DNA of 64,000 bases from Clostridiales bacterium (GCA_012839295.1 DUNO01000010.1:24497-88496), one strand, 5' to 3'. Shown: positions 1-9,402, numbered from the stretch's first letter. Notes: generated by a model not told the origin, from the letters alone. Made by a program: numbers and translations.

Positions 1-2
1 AT

Positions 3-2021
3 ACGATTAATGAGATTTTCCGCGCGGCCCACTCCTTAAAGGGAATGTCCGGAACCATGGGCTATAAAAGAATGCAGCGCCTGACCCATGACATGGAAAA
101 TGTCTTCTCAGAGATCCGCAACAGTAAAATGAAGGTAACCTCCAGCCTGGTGGATGTATTGTTTAAGGGGCTGGATGCCTTGGAAGCATACCTTGCCAAC
201 ATCCAGACGGAAGCAAATGAGGGTGAGGAGGACAATGAAGATATTATCAATGCATTGAATGATATCTTAAATGAGGGTCTTGGTAAAGCAGCTGCCAAGT
301 CAGATGCCCAAGGGGCTGACACGGCAATTGCTTATAACGGGGCAGTAAAGGCCGCCGAGGTAAAACCGGCTGGGGCTGACCAGAGCCTGGCTCATGGCAA
401 GCTGAAATTCCTGGATATTAAGATTGAGGAGCATGAAAAAAAGGCAATGGTAAAGGCCTTAAGCCTTGGACTGAATGTGGTCGGGCTGACGGTATACATC
501 CAGGAATACTGCGTATTAAAGGGAGCAAGGGCCTTCATGGTAAACCGTGCCCTGGAGGAATTCGGCGAGATCATTAAGCTGTATCCCAGCGCCCAGGACC
601 TGGAGGATGAAAAATACGATTTTGAATACTCTGCTTTTATGATTACAAGGGAAACACCGGACAAGCTGATGAGGCTTGCGGCAAATGTTTCCGAGGTAAA
701 GGAGATTGCCGCAGATTATTTCAAGCTCTCCGAGGCTGATGTTGCCTTATATTCCAAGCAGATTACCCAGGACGAGGCAAAGGCTGCCCAGACACAGATA
801 AATGAAGCGGCTTCCCTAAAGTCAGGCTCTGCCGCAGCAGCTGCAAAGCAGCCTGCGAAGCCTGTAGCAAACCGTTCTGTCCGGGTTGATATCGAGAAAT
901 TGGATGTTTTAATGAACCTGGTCAGCGAGCTGATTATTGCCAAGAACGGTCTTGTATCCATCAGTGACTCCAGTGATTCTGCCCTGGATAATTCCTTCCA
1001 CGAGCAGATTGAGTACCTGGAGCGGGTTACGACAAACCTGCATGAATCCGTGATGAAGACCAGGATGGTTCCCATTGAAAGCGTAGTGAACCGTTTCCCG
1101 AGAATGATCCGTGACCTGTCCAAGAAATTAGGCAAGGAAATGGAATTATATATGACCGGTGAGGAAACAGAGCTTGACCGTACGGTCATCGATGAAATTG
1201 GTGATCCGTTGATGCATTTGCTCCGCAACGCAGCAGACCATGGCCTTGAGAGCAATGCGGACAGGGCAAAGGCGGGCAAAAATCCGGTGGGCTCCATCTA
1301 TCTGGATGCATATCAGGATGGTAATAACGTAGTGATTGAGGTACGTGATGACGGTGCCGGAATCAATACGGAAAAGATAAAGCAAAAGGCAATAGAAAAG
1401 GGCAGGATTACGGAGGAGCAGGCTGCGAGGATGACGGATAAGGACGTTATTGATGTCCTGTTCCAGCCAAGCTTTTCAACGGCGGAGACAGTGACGGACG
1501 TATCCGGCCGCGGCGTAGGCCTTGATGTGGTTAAGACAAAGATTGAAGCCCTTGGCGGAGAGATTGAAGCCAAGACTAAGCTTGGCGGAGGCTCCAACTT
1601 TATTATCCGGCTGCCGCTGACATTGGCGATTATCCAGGCTCTGATGGTCATCATCGGAAATGAAAAATACGCCCTTCCGTTGGGCAGCATCCAGACAGTA
1701 GAAGACATACCAAGCACTGAATTTAAGGACATACAGGGAAAAGAGGTTATCAATTTAAGGGGTAGCGTCGTTCCGATTGTACGTCTTGGCACAATCCTGG
1801 GCTGCCAGAAGCCGGAGAAGGAACCGGAGGAGCACCTTGTCGTCATCGTAAAGAAGGGCGAAAGACTGGCCGGTATGGTAGTGGACGAGCTGATAGGGCA
1901 GCAGGAGATCGTTATTAAGTCAATTGGTAAATATATCAAGAATCATAAGATCATCAGTGGTGCTACCATTCTTGGCAATGGTGAGGTGGCTTTAATTCTA
2001 GATGTCAATTCATTAGTGTAG
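3..2021 (+). CDS. cheA: Chemotaxis histidine kinase CheA (5' end outside window)
   Basis: CheA autophosphorylates on a histidine in response to chemoreceptors and passes phosphate to CheY/CheB. The reading frame is open to the first base, so the start lies upstream. The HPt domain is cut, but its phosphoacceptor motif AAHSLKG is present with the His codon at 30-32. Next come a P2-like response-regulator binding region, the P3 dimerisation helices (about 885-1100), an HATPase domain with N-box LLRNAADHG, G1 box DDGAGI and G2 box GRGVGLDVVK, and a C-terminal CheW-like regulatory domain (about 1620-2010) containing NLRGSVVPIV. It is followed 8 bp later by cheW, its coupling partner. The gene order cheA-cheW-cheC-cheD-fliA matches the end of the Bacillus fla/che operon. 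Identity is secure; only the N-terminus is missing. Confidence 0.97.
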   Translation, partial: TINEIFRAAHSLKGMSGTMGYKRMQRLTHDMENVFSEIRNSKMKVTSSLVDVLFKGLDALEAYLANIQTEANEGEEDNEDIINALNDILNEGLGKAAAKSDAQGADTAIAYNGAVKAAEVKPAGADQSLAHGKLKFLDIKIEEHEKKAMVKALSLGLNVVGLTVYIQEYCVLKGARAFMVNRALEEFGEIIKLYPSAQDLEDEKYDFEYSAFMITRETPDKLMRLAANVSEVKEIAADYFKLSEADVALYSKQITQDEAKAAQTQINEAASLKSGSAAAAAKQPAKPVANRSVRVDIEKLDVLMNLVSELIIAKNGLVSISDSSDSALDNSFHEQIEYLERVTTNLHESVMKTRMVPIESVVNRFPRMIRDLSKKLGKEMELYMTGEETELDRTVIDEIGDPLMHLLRNAADHGLESNADRAKAGKNPVGSIYLDAYQDGNNVVIEVRDDGAGINTEKIKQKAIEKGRITEEQAARMTDKDVIDVLFQPSFSTAETVTDVSGRGVGLDVVKTKIEALGGEIEAKTKLGGGSNFIIRLPLTLAIIQALMVIIGNEKYALPLGSIQTVEDIPSTEFKDIQGKEVINLRGSVVPIVRLGTILGCQKPEKEPEEHLVVIVKKGERLAGMVVDELIGQQEIVIKSIGKYIKNHKIISGATILGNGEVALILDVNSLV

Positions 2022-2029
2022 GGGGGATC

Positions 2030-2491
2030 ATGATGGCAGCTTTAGATTCAAAACAATATATTATAGCATATCTTAATCAACAGCCATTTGGCATAGACAT
2101 TAAGTACATAGACAATATCATCGTACTGCAGGGCATTACCAGGGTGCCGAAGGCCCAAGCTTATTTTAAGGGCGTCATCAACCTGCGTGGGGAGATCGTT
2201 CCGGTTATGAGCCTCAGGGGACGCCTGGAGCTTCCGGAGTCAGAGTACACCTCGAAGGCAAGAATTATCATTGTAAGGCCGGAGCCCCAGTCTGCTCCCG
2301 TTGGAATCATCGTGGACGAGGTAAAGGAAGTTATAACCCTGGAAGCGGATGCAATTGAAAAAATGAATTATGATGAAAGCGATATTAAGGGCAGCTTCAG
2401 TACCGGGGTCGGAAAGTATGGCAGCGAATTAATCAACCTTTTAAACATTCCGGCAATTATTGCGGATAAGGGAAGCAACGAATTAGTTTAA
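2030..2491 (+). CDS. cheW: Chemotaxis coupling protein CheW
   Basis: CheW is the cytoplasmic adaptor that docks CheA to chemoreceptor tips. The 153-residue protein is a single CheW-like SH3-type beta-barrel domain with the typical N-terminal strand (YIIAYLNQQPFGIDI), the receptor/kinase contact segment VINLRGEIVPVMSL and IIVDEVKEV near the centre. A GGGGG ribosome binding site precedes two consecutive ATGs (2030 and 2033); either could be used. It is tightly linked to cheA (8 bp) and is clearly part of the same transcript. Length is normal for the family. Confidence 0.96.
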   Translation: MMAALDSKQYIIAYLNQQPFGIDIKYIDNIIVLQGITRVPKAQAYFKGVINLRGEIVPVMSLRGRLELPESEYTSKARIIIVRPEPQSAPVGIIVDEVKEVITLEADAIEKMNYDESDIKGSFSTGVGKYGSELINLLNIPAIIADKGSNELV

Positions 2492-2533
2492 GGCTATGGA
2501 ACTGATAAAAATATTATTAAGTGTGAGGTGTGA

Positions 2534-3157
2534 GTGGTGTCCCAGATTGATTTAAACCAAATTGATAATATGCAATATGATGTACTGAAGGAAATAGGAA
2601 ATATTGGTGCAGGGAATGCCACAACAGCTCTCTCGCAGATGATCAATTCAAAGATTGATATGAAGGTTCCGAAGGTGGATTTATTGGAATTCAAGGAGCT
2701 TTCAGATATCGTCGGTGGTGCAGAGAATATTGTAGTTGGTATCTTATTTACCTTGGAAGGACAAATTGATGGCATGATGATGTTTATGATGGACATGGGG
2801 GCCGCCAGGCACTTGGTTAATCTATTGCTTGGCGGTGCCTATGGGTCGGATTCCGGTGAGTTTTCAGAAATGGAACGCTCTGCCCTGAATGAAATCGGAA
2901 ACATCATTGCAGGCGCGTACCTGTCATCACTTTCTTCCCTGACCAATTTATTGATTACATCCAGTATTCCCTATATGGCAATTGATATGTCGGGTGCGAT
3001 CCTAAGCGTACCCGCCATTGAATTTGGAAAAATCGGTGATAAAGCATTGCTGATTGAGACGGAATTCGGAGATGCGGACAATGCAGTCAACGGATTTTTC
3101 ATATTAATTCCGACAATTGATTCATATAAAGCTATATTATCATCATTAGGATTATAG
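2534..3157 (+). CDS. cheC: CheY-P phosphatase CheC
   Basis: CheC dephosphorylates CheY-P and, with CheD, forms an adaptation feedback loop in Gram-positive chemotaxis. Two copies of the CheC/CheX/FliY active-site signature are visible, KEIGNIGAGN near the N-terminus and NEIGNIIAGA around residue 120, each with the conserved Glu and Asn, as expected for a two-site CheC. There is no C-terminal FliN-type extension, so it is CheC rather than FliY. Start codon is one of two adjacent GTGs (2534/2537) behind GAGGTGTGA. It lies immediately upstream of cheD (8 bp), its known binding partner. Confidence 0.94.
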   Translation: MVSQIDLNQIDNMQYDVLKEIGNIGAGNATTALSQMINSKIDMKVPKVDLLEFKELSDIVGGAENIVVGILFTLEGQIDGMMMFMMDMGAARHLVNLLLGGAYGSDSGEFSEMERSALNEIGNIIAGAYLSSLSSLTNLLITSSIPYMAIDMSGAILSVPAIEFGKIGDKALLIETEFGDADNAVNGFFILIPTIDSYKAILSSLGL

Positions 3158-3165
3158 GTGAATAC

Positions 3166-3651
3166 ATGAACGAAATGATAAAGGTAGGTATGGCGGACTC
3201 TAATGTGTGCGTATCGCCTAATGCAATCACTACACTGGGGCTTGGCTCCTGTGTAGGTATTGTGTTATACGACCCGGTCAGGAAAATTGCCGGTATGGTC
3301 CACGTTATGCTGCCAGACAGTACAAAGATAATAAACAATAGTAACAAAGCGAAATTTGCTGACACAGGGATCGATTTATTAATCAGCCAGATGCTTGCCA
3401 TCGGGGCGGACAGGAGGAACCTGGTGGCAAAGATAGCCGGGGGAGCCCAGATGTTCGCCTTCGGGGCCAACAGTGACATGATGCGGATTGGAGACCGCAA
3501 TGTAGAAGCGACTAAGAGCAAATTAAAGCAGTTAGGAATTAGCTTAAAGGCAGAGGATACGGGAGCCAATTACGGAAGGACGATTGAATTTTATCCTGAC
3601 AACGGCATGTTACTGATTAAATCTGTCGGAAAAGAGAAAAAGATGATATAG
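3166..3651 (+). CDS. cheD: Chemoreceptor glutamine deamidase CheD
   Basis: CheD deamidates specific glutamines on methyl-accepting chemoreceptors and binds CheC, boosting its phosphatase activity. The 161-residue protein has the catalytic Cys in LGSCVGI, the catalytic His in GMVHVMLP, and the conserved glycine-rich KIAGGAQMF segment. Full length for the family. It follows cheC by 8 bp, so the regulatory pair is co-translated. Confidence 0.95.
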   Translation: MNEMIKVGMADSNVCVSPNAITTLGLGSCVGIVLYDPVRKIAGMVHVMLPDSTKIINNSNKAKFADTGIDLLISQMLAIGADRRNLVAKIAGGAQMFAFGANSDMMRIGDRNVEATKSKLKQLGISLKAEDTGANYGRTIEFYPDNGMLLIKSVGKEKKMI

Positions 3652-3695
3652 GCAGCATAGGACTTATATATGGATTCTATAGTGGGGGAATAAAG

Positions 3696-4007
3696 TTGAG
3701 GGAACGGTACATAGCGCCATTCATAACGCTGGTAGCAGCGGTTATTACAAGCATAATTAACATAATAAATGAAGTGGAAATTGTTACAGCCTTAAAACGT
3801 TTACTTCTGGTAATTATCATTTTTTATATTTTAGGACTAATTGTAAACAAAGTGGTGAAGGTGGCACTCATGAAATTTGACGGGGCAGAACAGACCGGGG
3901 AAGAAAAGGCGGGAGAGGACGAAGGGCAGCCGGAGGAAGAGCAAAGGCAGCAAGGTAACAGGCAGCAGGCAGCCAAACAACAGGCATCCGGAGAAAAACA
4001 GGAATAA
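3696..4007 (+). CDS. Small two-helix membrane protein of the motility operon
   Basis: A 103-residue protein of unknown function starting at TTG 3696 behind a strong GGGGGAA ribosome binding site at 3684-3690. Two hydrophobic segments span about residues 5-25 and 32-56, followed by a short basic stretch (NKVVKVALMK) and a low-complexity Glu/Gln/Gly-rich tail of about 40 residues, probably cytosolic and disordered. It lies between cheD and fliA in the same direction, so a motility-linked role is plausible but is inferred only from position. No catalytic motif is visible. Confidence 0.7.
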   Translation: MRERYIAPFITLVAAVITSIINIINEVEIVTALKRLLLVIIIFYILGLIVNKVVKVALMKFDGAEQTGEEKAGEDEGQPEEEQRQQGNRQQAAKQQASGEKQE

Positions 4008-4045
4008 CTTCTGTGTAAACAGTTGGGTGGATTTCAGGAGGGGCT

Positions 4046-4813
4046 ATGAACGCAGATTACAAACAAAAGCTCTGGGAAGATTATACCAGAAAAAGAACTC
4101 CAGAACTTCAGGAAAAGATAATAATTGAATATGCAGGGTTAGTAAAATTGGTAGCAGGCCGGCTCAGCATGTACTTGGGGTACAACGTCGAATACGACGA
4201 TCTGGTTGGTTATGGTACCTTTGGCTTGATTGATGCCATAGATAAATTTGATCATATGAAGGGTGTCAAGTTTGAGACCTATGCCTCGCTGAGGATCCGG
4301 GGCGCAATTCTGGACCAGATCCGGAAGATGGACTGGATTCCCAGAAGCATCCGGCAAAAACAGAGGAAGATAGACCTGGCCTACCATAATTTAGAGGTAA
4401 AATATGGGCGCATGGCCAATGAAGAGGAAGTTGCCACCGAGCTGGAGATATCGGTGGATGAGCTGGAGAGCTGGCAAAGCCAGACAAAGGTTGCTAACAT
4501 CATTTCCCTGGATGAATTTATGGACCAGGGCTCCGAAGCAAAGGTAGAGCAAAGCCTGCAGGCTGATTATGACCAGCCGGACAGGATACTGGAGAAGCAG
4601 GAATTAAAGGAAATTTTGGCGAAGGCCTTGGAAACATTAACGGAAAAAGAAAAAAAAGTAATAGTTCTTTATTACTATGAGGAATTGACATTAAAGGAAA
4701 TCAGCCGTATCCTTGAGGTATCGGAATCCAGGATCTCACAGCTGCATACAAAGGCCTTGCAGAAGATGAAGCAGCGGCTGGGGAATAACATGGAACTTTT
4801 CGCAGGAATTTAA
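4046..4813 (+). CDS. fliA: RNA polymerase sigma factor for flagellar genes (FliA/SigD/WhiG family)
   Basis: Sigma-28-type factor that directs RNA polymerase to late flagellar and chemotaxis promoters. The 255-residue protein has region 2 (DDLVGYGTFGLIDAIDKFD, core binding and -10 recognition), region 3 (about residues 95-150) and a C-terminal region 4 helix-turn-helix (TLKEISRILEVSESRISQLH) for -35 recognition. Start ATG 4046 sits behind AGGAGGGG. In Bacillus the same gene (sigD) sits at this place in the operon, just upstream of swrB and rpsB. Its targets would mostly lie elsewhere in the genome. Confidence 0.96.
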   Translation: MNADYKQKLWEDYTRKRTPELQEKIIIEYAGLVKLVAGRLSMYLGYNVEYDDLVGYGTFGLIDAIDKFDHMKGVKFETYASLRIRGAILDQIRKMDWIPRSIRQKQRKIDLAYHNLEVKYGRMANEEEVATELEISVDELESWQSQTKVANIISLDEFMDQGSEAKVEQSLQADYDQPDRILEKQELKEILAKALETLTEKEKKVIVLYYYEELTLKEISRILEVSESRISQLHTKALQKMKQRLGNNMELFAGI

Positions 4814-4893
4814 AGCACTGATATCGCTTTTAATATAAATGTAGCTGCCGTTTTGGGGGCGGAAGCGGGGGATGAACACGTAGGAGGAGAAAT

Positions 4894-6495
4894 ATGAGCG
4901 GGAAGAATGGTTACTTTCAGTTGATGACAAAAGAGGATGGAACTTACTTAAGGCTCTATGGTCCGGAGGAAGGCGGGGTGCCGGTTCTTTATGATGAGGT
5001 CAGCAATTATCTGATGGACCAGAACGTGTATGACTTTGATAAGCTCGTTGTCGGAAGGGCTTTGAATACGCCTGAGGGAACTGCTGAGGTTAAGATATCA
5101 TCCTTTTTAATGCCAAAGACAGATGAATCTGTTTGGGTTGAAATTTTGGAGGAGCGCATGTATGCCAGGGCGAGATTTTATCCCCCTGCAAACAATGGGA
5201 TGCTGCTGTCCAAGGATGATATCATCAATGCGCTGGTCCGCAGAGGTGTAAAGTATGGGGTTGATGAAGAGGAGATCGGGAAATTCCTGAAGGAAAGAAG
5301 ATACTGTACGGACTATATCCTGGCCAGGGCTACCGCCCCGGTGCAGGGCAGGGATGCCAAGATTACATACCATTTTAATACTGACCTGACCTTAAAGCCC
5401 AAGAGAAATGAAGACGGCTCGGTGGATTTCCACCAGCTTGACATGATCAGCCATTGCAAAAAAGGAGGGCTGCTTGCAACCCTTACCCCCATGGAGCCTG
5501 GTAAACCGGGGATTGATGTATGCGGAAATATTATCCGTCCCCTGAAGGTAAACAATAAAGTGCTGCGCCACGGTAAGAATATCCAGCTGTCCCCGGATGG
5601 ACGGCAGATGTTTTCACTGGTGGACGGCCATGTGACCCTGACGGATGGCAGGGTATTTGTATCCGATACCTTCGAGGTGGGTGCAGACGTGGATGCCTCC
5701 ACGGGGGATATCGTTTATGAAGGAAATGTAGTAGTCAAAGGGAATGTTATTACAGGCTATTCCATCCATGCAAGGGGCGACATCGAGGTAAATGGCGTAG
5801 TGGAAGGAGCCTACATTGAAGCGGGAGGACAAATTGTCTTAAAGCGCGGCATGCAGGGGATGAACAAGGGCGTCCTGAAGGCGGGCGGCAATGTTATTTC
5901 AAAATTTCTTGAAAACGCTGAGGTAATCTCCGGCGGATATGTCTCCACAGAATCCATATTACATTGTAAGATTTCTGCCCAAGGTGATGTTATTGTCGGA
6001 GGAAAAAGAGGCTTTGTCACCGGCGGGGAAATACGTTCCGCCTCTATGATTTCAGTTCGGACGGCAGGCTCCATGATGGGGACTGTGACTTTATTAGAGG
6101 TTGGGATTGACCCGAAAATAATAGAGGAATTCAGGGAGCTTGAGAAAAAAATCGCCGTAATGATGGCTGATAAGGAAAAGCTTGCCCAGGCCCTGGCTTT
6201 ATTTAGGAAAAAGCTTTCCATGGGTGCACAGATTTCCGATGAAAAGAAGGAATATTTAAAGCAGGTTACCCAGAACAATATCATGCTGGAGGCACAGATC
6301 AGGGAAGCCAGAAAGCGCTATGAGGATCTGAAAATCCAGGTGGATAACAATACTTCAGGGATAATCAAGGTGTCTGACATAGTTTATCCTGGAACGAAGC
6401 TTACGATATCGAATGTGAATTATTTTGTCCGTGATGAGGTCCATCACAGCAAATTTGTACGGGACCGTGCAGATATCAAGGTAATGCCACTGTAA
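4894..6495 (+). CDS. FapA/DUF342 polymerising protein
   Basis: A 533-residue member of the FapA (flagellar assembly protein A, DUF342) family. The N-terminal half (to about residue 165) is a mixed fold. The middle (about 165-400) is a long series of short beta-strand turns rich in Gly and hydrophobic residues (for example ARGDIEVNGVVEGA), consistent with a right-handed beta-helix related to bactofilin folds. The last part is a coiled coil (about 410-480) and a short beta tail. Its biochemical role is not established; motility-operon position supports a link to flagella or cell-envelope organisation. A GGAGGAG ribosome binding site precedes ATG 4894. Confidence 0.85.
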   Translation: MSGKNGYFQLMTKEDGTYLRLYGPEEGGVPVLYDEVSNYLMDQNVYDFDKLVVGRALNTPEGTAEVKISSFLMPKTDESVWVEILEERMYARARFYPPANNGMLLSKDDIINALVRRGVKYGVDEEEIGKFLKERRYCTDYILARATAPVQGRDAKITYHFNTDLTLKPKRNEDGSVDFHQLDMISHCKKGGLLATLTPMEPGKPGIDVCGNIIRPLKVNNKVLRHGKNIQLSPDGRQMFSLVDGHVTLTDGRVFVSDTFEVGADVDASTGDIVYEGNVVVKGNVITGYSIHARGDIEVNGVVEGAYIEAGGQIVLKRGMQGMNKGVLKAGGNVISKFLENAEVISGGYVSTESILHCKISAQGDVIVGGKRGFVTGGEIRSASMISVRTAGSMMGTVTLLEVGIDPKIIEEFRELEKKIAVMMADKEKLAQALALFRKKLSMGAQISDEKKEYLKQVTQNNIMLEAQIREARKRYEDLKIQVDNNTSGIIKVSDIVYPGTKLTISNVNYFVRDEVHHSKFVRDRADIKVMPL

Positions 6496-6536
6496 AACAG
6501 TGCAGATAATACCGCGGCAGCGGAGATGGAGGGAAT

Positions 6537-6839
6537 ATGTCCGTTAAACCCATTGACCTTATGAAGCTGCAGGAGGCGTCGCAGTATAAGCATATGGAAA
6601 TCCAAAGGCAGCAGCATGCCCAGGAGGCATCCAGCCAGAATTTCCAGAGCATGATTGCCAACCAGCATAAAAAGCCCCAGGAAACCACAAAGTCGGAGAA
6701 TCTGGAGCTTCATTATGATGCAAAGGAAAAGGGGAGCAATGAATATGTGGGTTCCCGCGGCCAGAAAAGGAAGGGGAAAAAGGAAGATAAGAAGGATAAG
6801 GAGCCTCCGAAAAGGGGAGGCTTTGATGTGTTAATTTGA
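6537..6839 (+). CDS. Small highly charged motility-operon protein
   Basis: A 100-residue hydrophilic protein without membrane segments. The N-terminal half is predicted helical and Gln-rich (KLQEASQYKHMEIQRQQ), the C-terminal third is very Lys-rich (KRKGKKEDKKDKEPPKR). Short distance to both neighbours and a GGAGGGAAT ribosome binding site before ATG 6537 argue that it is translated as part of the operon. I do not recognise a characterised family; small Lys/Gln-rich proteins occur at this place in related clostridial motility operons, but their role is unknown to me. Confidence 0.65.
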   Translation: MSVKPIDLMKLQEASQYKHMEIQRQQHAQEASSQNFQSMIANQHKKPQETTKSENLELHYDAKEKGSNEYVGSRGQKRKGKKEDKKDKEPPKRGGFDVLI

Positions 6840-6868
6840 TGGTGAATATTTTTAGAATGGAGATATAG

Positions 6869-7582
6869 ATGAGTCCGTTGGAAATTGTTTTAATTATTGC
6901 AGGTATCATTGTGATTATTATTAGCTGCAGGCTTGTGGATAAGAATGGAAGGAGCGATGGGAAAAATACGGTCATTCCATTTTCTTTTGAGGAAAATGTG
7001 TCTGAGGAGGACAAGAAGAGGCTGATGGAGAAGCTTAGGGAGCGTTTGGACGATATCAGCGAGGAAATGATTATCAGGGCTGATGACACCCTGGGCAGGA
7101 TATCGAATGAAAAAATAATTGCAGTGAATGAATTTTCTGACCAGATCCTTGAAAAGATAAAGCGTAACCATGAAGAAGTGGTATTTCTATATAATATGTT
7201 AAATGACAAAGAAAAGGAAATGAAAGCCGCCATGAAGGAAATCGACCTCTCGAAAAAGAAGGTCCAGGAGATTATCGAAAGTAAGGCGGTGATTGAAAGG
7301 CTACAGACGGCAAAGGGTACAAAAACAGCCGAGCTGGACCAGACTGTGGCAAGGTCTCAGCCCAAGCCTGTGCAGGAGCTGTTAAGGGATGTCCAGACAG
7401 CCCTGGAAACGGAGGAGCCCTCAGGCGGCAGCTTAAATTCCAACCATAATACACAAATCCTTAATCTATATTCCCAAGGCAAATCAGTGATGGAGATTTC
7501 AAGGCTCCTGGGAATGGGACAGGGGGAAGTGAAATTGGTGATTGATTTGTTCAAAGGGAGAAAGTCCATTACCATCGACTGA
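6869..7582 (+). CDS. SwrB-like membrane-anchored coiled-coil protein (DUF6115-type)
   Basis: A 237-residue protein with one N-terminal transmembrane helix (about residues 4-22), a long cytoplasmic coiled coil (about 45-150), a variable linker and a C-terminal helix-turn-helix-like module around ILNLYSQGKSVMEISRLLGM. This architecture, and the position just after fliA and before rpsB, match SwrB/YlxL of Bacillus subtilis, which promotes flagellar basal-body maturation and export-gate activation. Overall identity is probably low, so homology rests on architecture, the C-terminal helical motif and synteny. Confidence 0.75.
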   Translation: MSPLEIVLIIAGIIVIIISCRLVDKNGRSDGKNTVIPFSFEENVSEEDKKRLMEKLRERLDDISEEMIIRADDTLGRISNEKIIAVNEFSDQILEKIKRNHEEVVFLYNMLNDKEKEMKAAMKEIDLSKKKVQEIIESKAVIERLQTAKGTKTAELDQTVARSQPKPVQELLRDVQTALETEEPSGGSLNSNHNTQILNLYSQGKSVMEISRLLGMGQGEVKLVIDLFKGRKSITID

Positions 7583-7706
7583 AAGCCGGTAAGGATGGGG
7601 CAGGGAGCTAATAGAAATGGTTGAGGCTGTGGGATGAATGCAAGCAAATCTTGATTGGCAGAAGGGCCATCTTGATTGACTTTGGTAAGGGAAGGCTTGG
7701 TAGAGG

Positions 7707-8309
7707 ATGAAATTGAAATATTATATGAGGGGTCTGGGGATAGGGATTATTCTTACGACCCTTATATTGACCATAGGAAATAGGACGATTCCGGACGAGG
7801 AGGTCATAAGACGTGCATCTGCACTCGGCATGGCCTTTAAGGACGAAGAGGATGACAAATTAAATAAAATGCTTGAGGGTAAAAGGGTGACACTGACGCC
7901 TGCATTAACCCCGGCGCTGACAGCGGCACCGTCACAGACACCAGCAGATGGATCAAAGGATGGGCAGGAGGAGCAGCTGACAATCACTCCGGCCATAACA
8001 ACGGCACCGGAACCAACTGTAGTTCAGGAGCCGTCGGTTACACCTGAGGCGGATTCAGAACGGGAGCCGGTGGCAGCGTCTGAGGCGGAGGGCGAAGCTG
8101 GGAATGAAATAACCTTTTCGATTGAAAGGGGCATGAGCTCCGGGCAGGCAGCCGAGGTGTTAAAACAAGCCGGGCTTATTCAGGATGCGGAGGCCTTTAA
8201 CAGGTATGTCATGGAGGAAGGAAAAGCAGGCGTTATTAAGGTAGGCGAGTTCAAGGTGAAAAAGGGTGCCAGCTATGATGAAATTATTAAGATCATAACC
8301 TCGGAATAA
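7707..8309 (+). CDS. Membrane-anchored protein with MltG/YceG-type LysM-like domain
   Basis: A 200-residue protein with an N-terminal membrane anchor or signal (about residues 8-24), a Thr/Pro/Glu-rich extracytoplasmic linker (about 60-135) and a C-terminal domain (about 140-200) resembling the small LysM-like module of MltG endolytic transglycosylases: MSSGQAAEVLKQAGLI followed by VGEFKVKKGASYDEIIKII. The catalytic YceG domain of full MltG is absent, so it is more likely a peptidoglycan-associated or regulatory protein than a transglycosylase. It closes the motility cluster; a separate promoter lies just downstream for rpsB. Confidence 0.7.
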   Translation: MKLKYYMRGLGIGIILTTLILTIGNRTIPDEEVIRRASALGMAFKDEEDDKLNKMLEGKRVTLTPALTPALTAAPSQTPADGSKDGQEEQLTITPAITTAPEPTVVQEPSVTPEADSEREPVAASEAEGEAGNEITFSIERGMSSGQAAEVLKQAGLIQDAEAFNRYVMEEGKAGVIKVGEFKVKKGASYDEIIKIITSE

Positions 8310-8398
8310 TTAGGCCGGCCTTAAGGGCTTGGGAGCACCGCTTCAAAATAATATCCATATCCGCAATAGTATGTGGAGGTATCATTTTAAAATAGTAC

Positions 8399-8427
8399 TT
8401 GCTATCATTAATTTGATATGGTATAAT
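8399..8427 (+). promoter_or_regulatory. Sigma-A-type promoter of rpsB-tsf
   Basis: TTGCTA at 8399-8404 and a perfect TATAAT at 8422-8427 are separated by exactly 17 bp. Predicted transcription start is near 8434, giving a leader of about 100 nt before rpsB that could hold the r-protein S2 autoregulatory site, though I cannot identify its fold. Confidence 0.75.
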
Positions 8428-8534
8428 CTTGTAGTCAAATTACACGCATATTGATTTCAGCAGTGGTGCCAACGAGCAGTGGTCTGTGGGAAATGTGATG
8501 TATGCGGAAGAAAACAACCAAATGGAGGTAAATT

Positions 8535-9290
8535 ATGAGCGTTATTTCAATGAAGCAGTTATTGGAAGCGGGTGTACATTTTGGACACCAGACAAGAAGA
8601 TGGAACCCTAAGATGGCGGAGTACATCTACACAGAGAGAAACGGTATCTATATCATCGACTTACAGAAGTCTGTAGGTAAGGTTGACGAAGCCTATACAG
8701 CGATCAAGAACATTGTTGCTGACGGCGGATCCGTATTATTCGTTGGTACAAAGAAGCAGGCACAGGATGCTGTTAAATCAGAGGCTGAGCGTTGCGGCAT
8801 GTACTATGTAAATGAGAGATGGTTGGGCGGTATGTTAACTAACTTCAAGACCATCAAGAGCAGAATTGACAGGTTAAGGGAAATTGAGAAAATGGCTGAG
8901 GACGGTACTTTTGAAGTACTGCCTAAGAAAGAAGTTATCCAGTTAAAGAAGGAATGGGAAAAGCTTGAGAAGAACCTTGGCGGTATCAAGAACATGAAGA
9001 AGGCTCCCGATGCTATCTTCGTTGTAGATCCCAAGAAGGAAAGAATCTGTATCCAGGAAGCACATACCCTTGGTATTCCTTTGATCGGTATTGCCGATAC
9101 TAACTGTGACCCGGAAGAATTAGATTTTGTTATTCCTGGTAACGATGATGCCATCAGGGCAGTTAAATTAATCGTATCCAAGATGGCTGATGCTGTTATT
9201 GAAGCAAACCAGGGTGTTCAGTTAACGGATTCCTCCAGTAACGAAGCAGCTGGGGAAGAAGCCGGGCTGGCTGAGGCAATTGCTGAATAA
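8535..9290 (+). CDS. rpsB: 30S ribosomal protein S2
   Basis: S2 is one of the last proteins added to the small ribosomal subunit and is needed for S1 binding and initiation. The 251-residue sequence shows the family hallmarks: [22 protein letters not shown] at the N-terminus, [15 protein letters not shown] in the centre and [18 protein letters not shown] near the C-terminus. A GGAGG ribosome binding site precedes ATG 8535. The acidic C-terminal tail is typical of Firmicutes. Followed by tsf as in almost all bacteria. Confidence 0.99.
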   Translation: MSVISMKQLLEAGVHFGHQTRRWNPKMAEYIYTERNGIYIIDLQKSVGKVDEAYTAIKNIVADGGSVLFVGTKKQAQDAVKSEAERCGMYYVNERWLGGMLTNFKTIKSRIDRLREIEKMAEDGTFEVLPKKEVIQLKKEWEKLEKNLGGIKNMKKAPDAIFVVDPKKERICIQEAHTLGIPLIGIADTNCDPEELDFVIPGNDDAIRAVKLIVSKMADAVIEANQGVQLTDSSSNEAAGEEAGLAEAIAE

Positions 9291-9307
9291 TCCAGAGTTT
9301 TCATTAT

Positions 9308-9380
9308 GAACCAGGAAATGGTTCAATGATAGAGAATTGTAAGTACCCTGCCGGTAAATCATATGATATATCGGGCAGGG
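9308..9380 (+). other. Two hairpins in the rpsB-tsf spacer
   Basis: GAACCA (9308-9313) pairs with TGGTTC (9319-9324) across a 5-nt loop, and CCCTGCC (9346-9352) pairs with GGCAGGG (9374-9380). Neither is followed by a T-run, so they are more likely RNA processing, stability or translational elements than terminators. Confidence 0.45.
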
Positions 9381-9402
9381 ACACAAAAATGGAGGTTTAA
9401 TA

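Noticed and set aside
716..1939. Long antisense open frames inside cheA
   Set aside because: Complementary shadows of a well-conserved gene, without start signals or similarity.
3877..4128. Second reading frame at the end of the small membrane protein gene
   Set aside because: Overlaps the acidic tail and the fliA start in another frame; product is low-complexity and has no ribosome binding site of its own.
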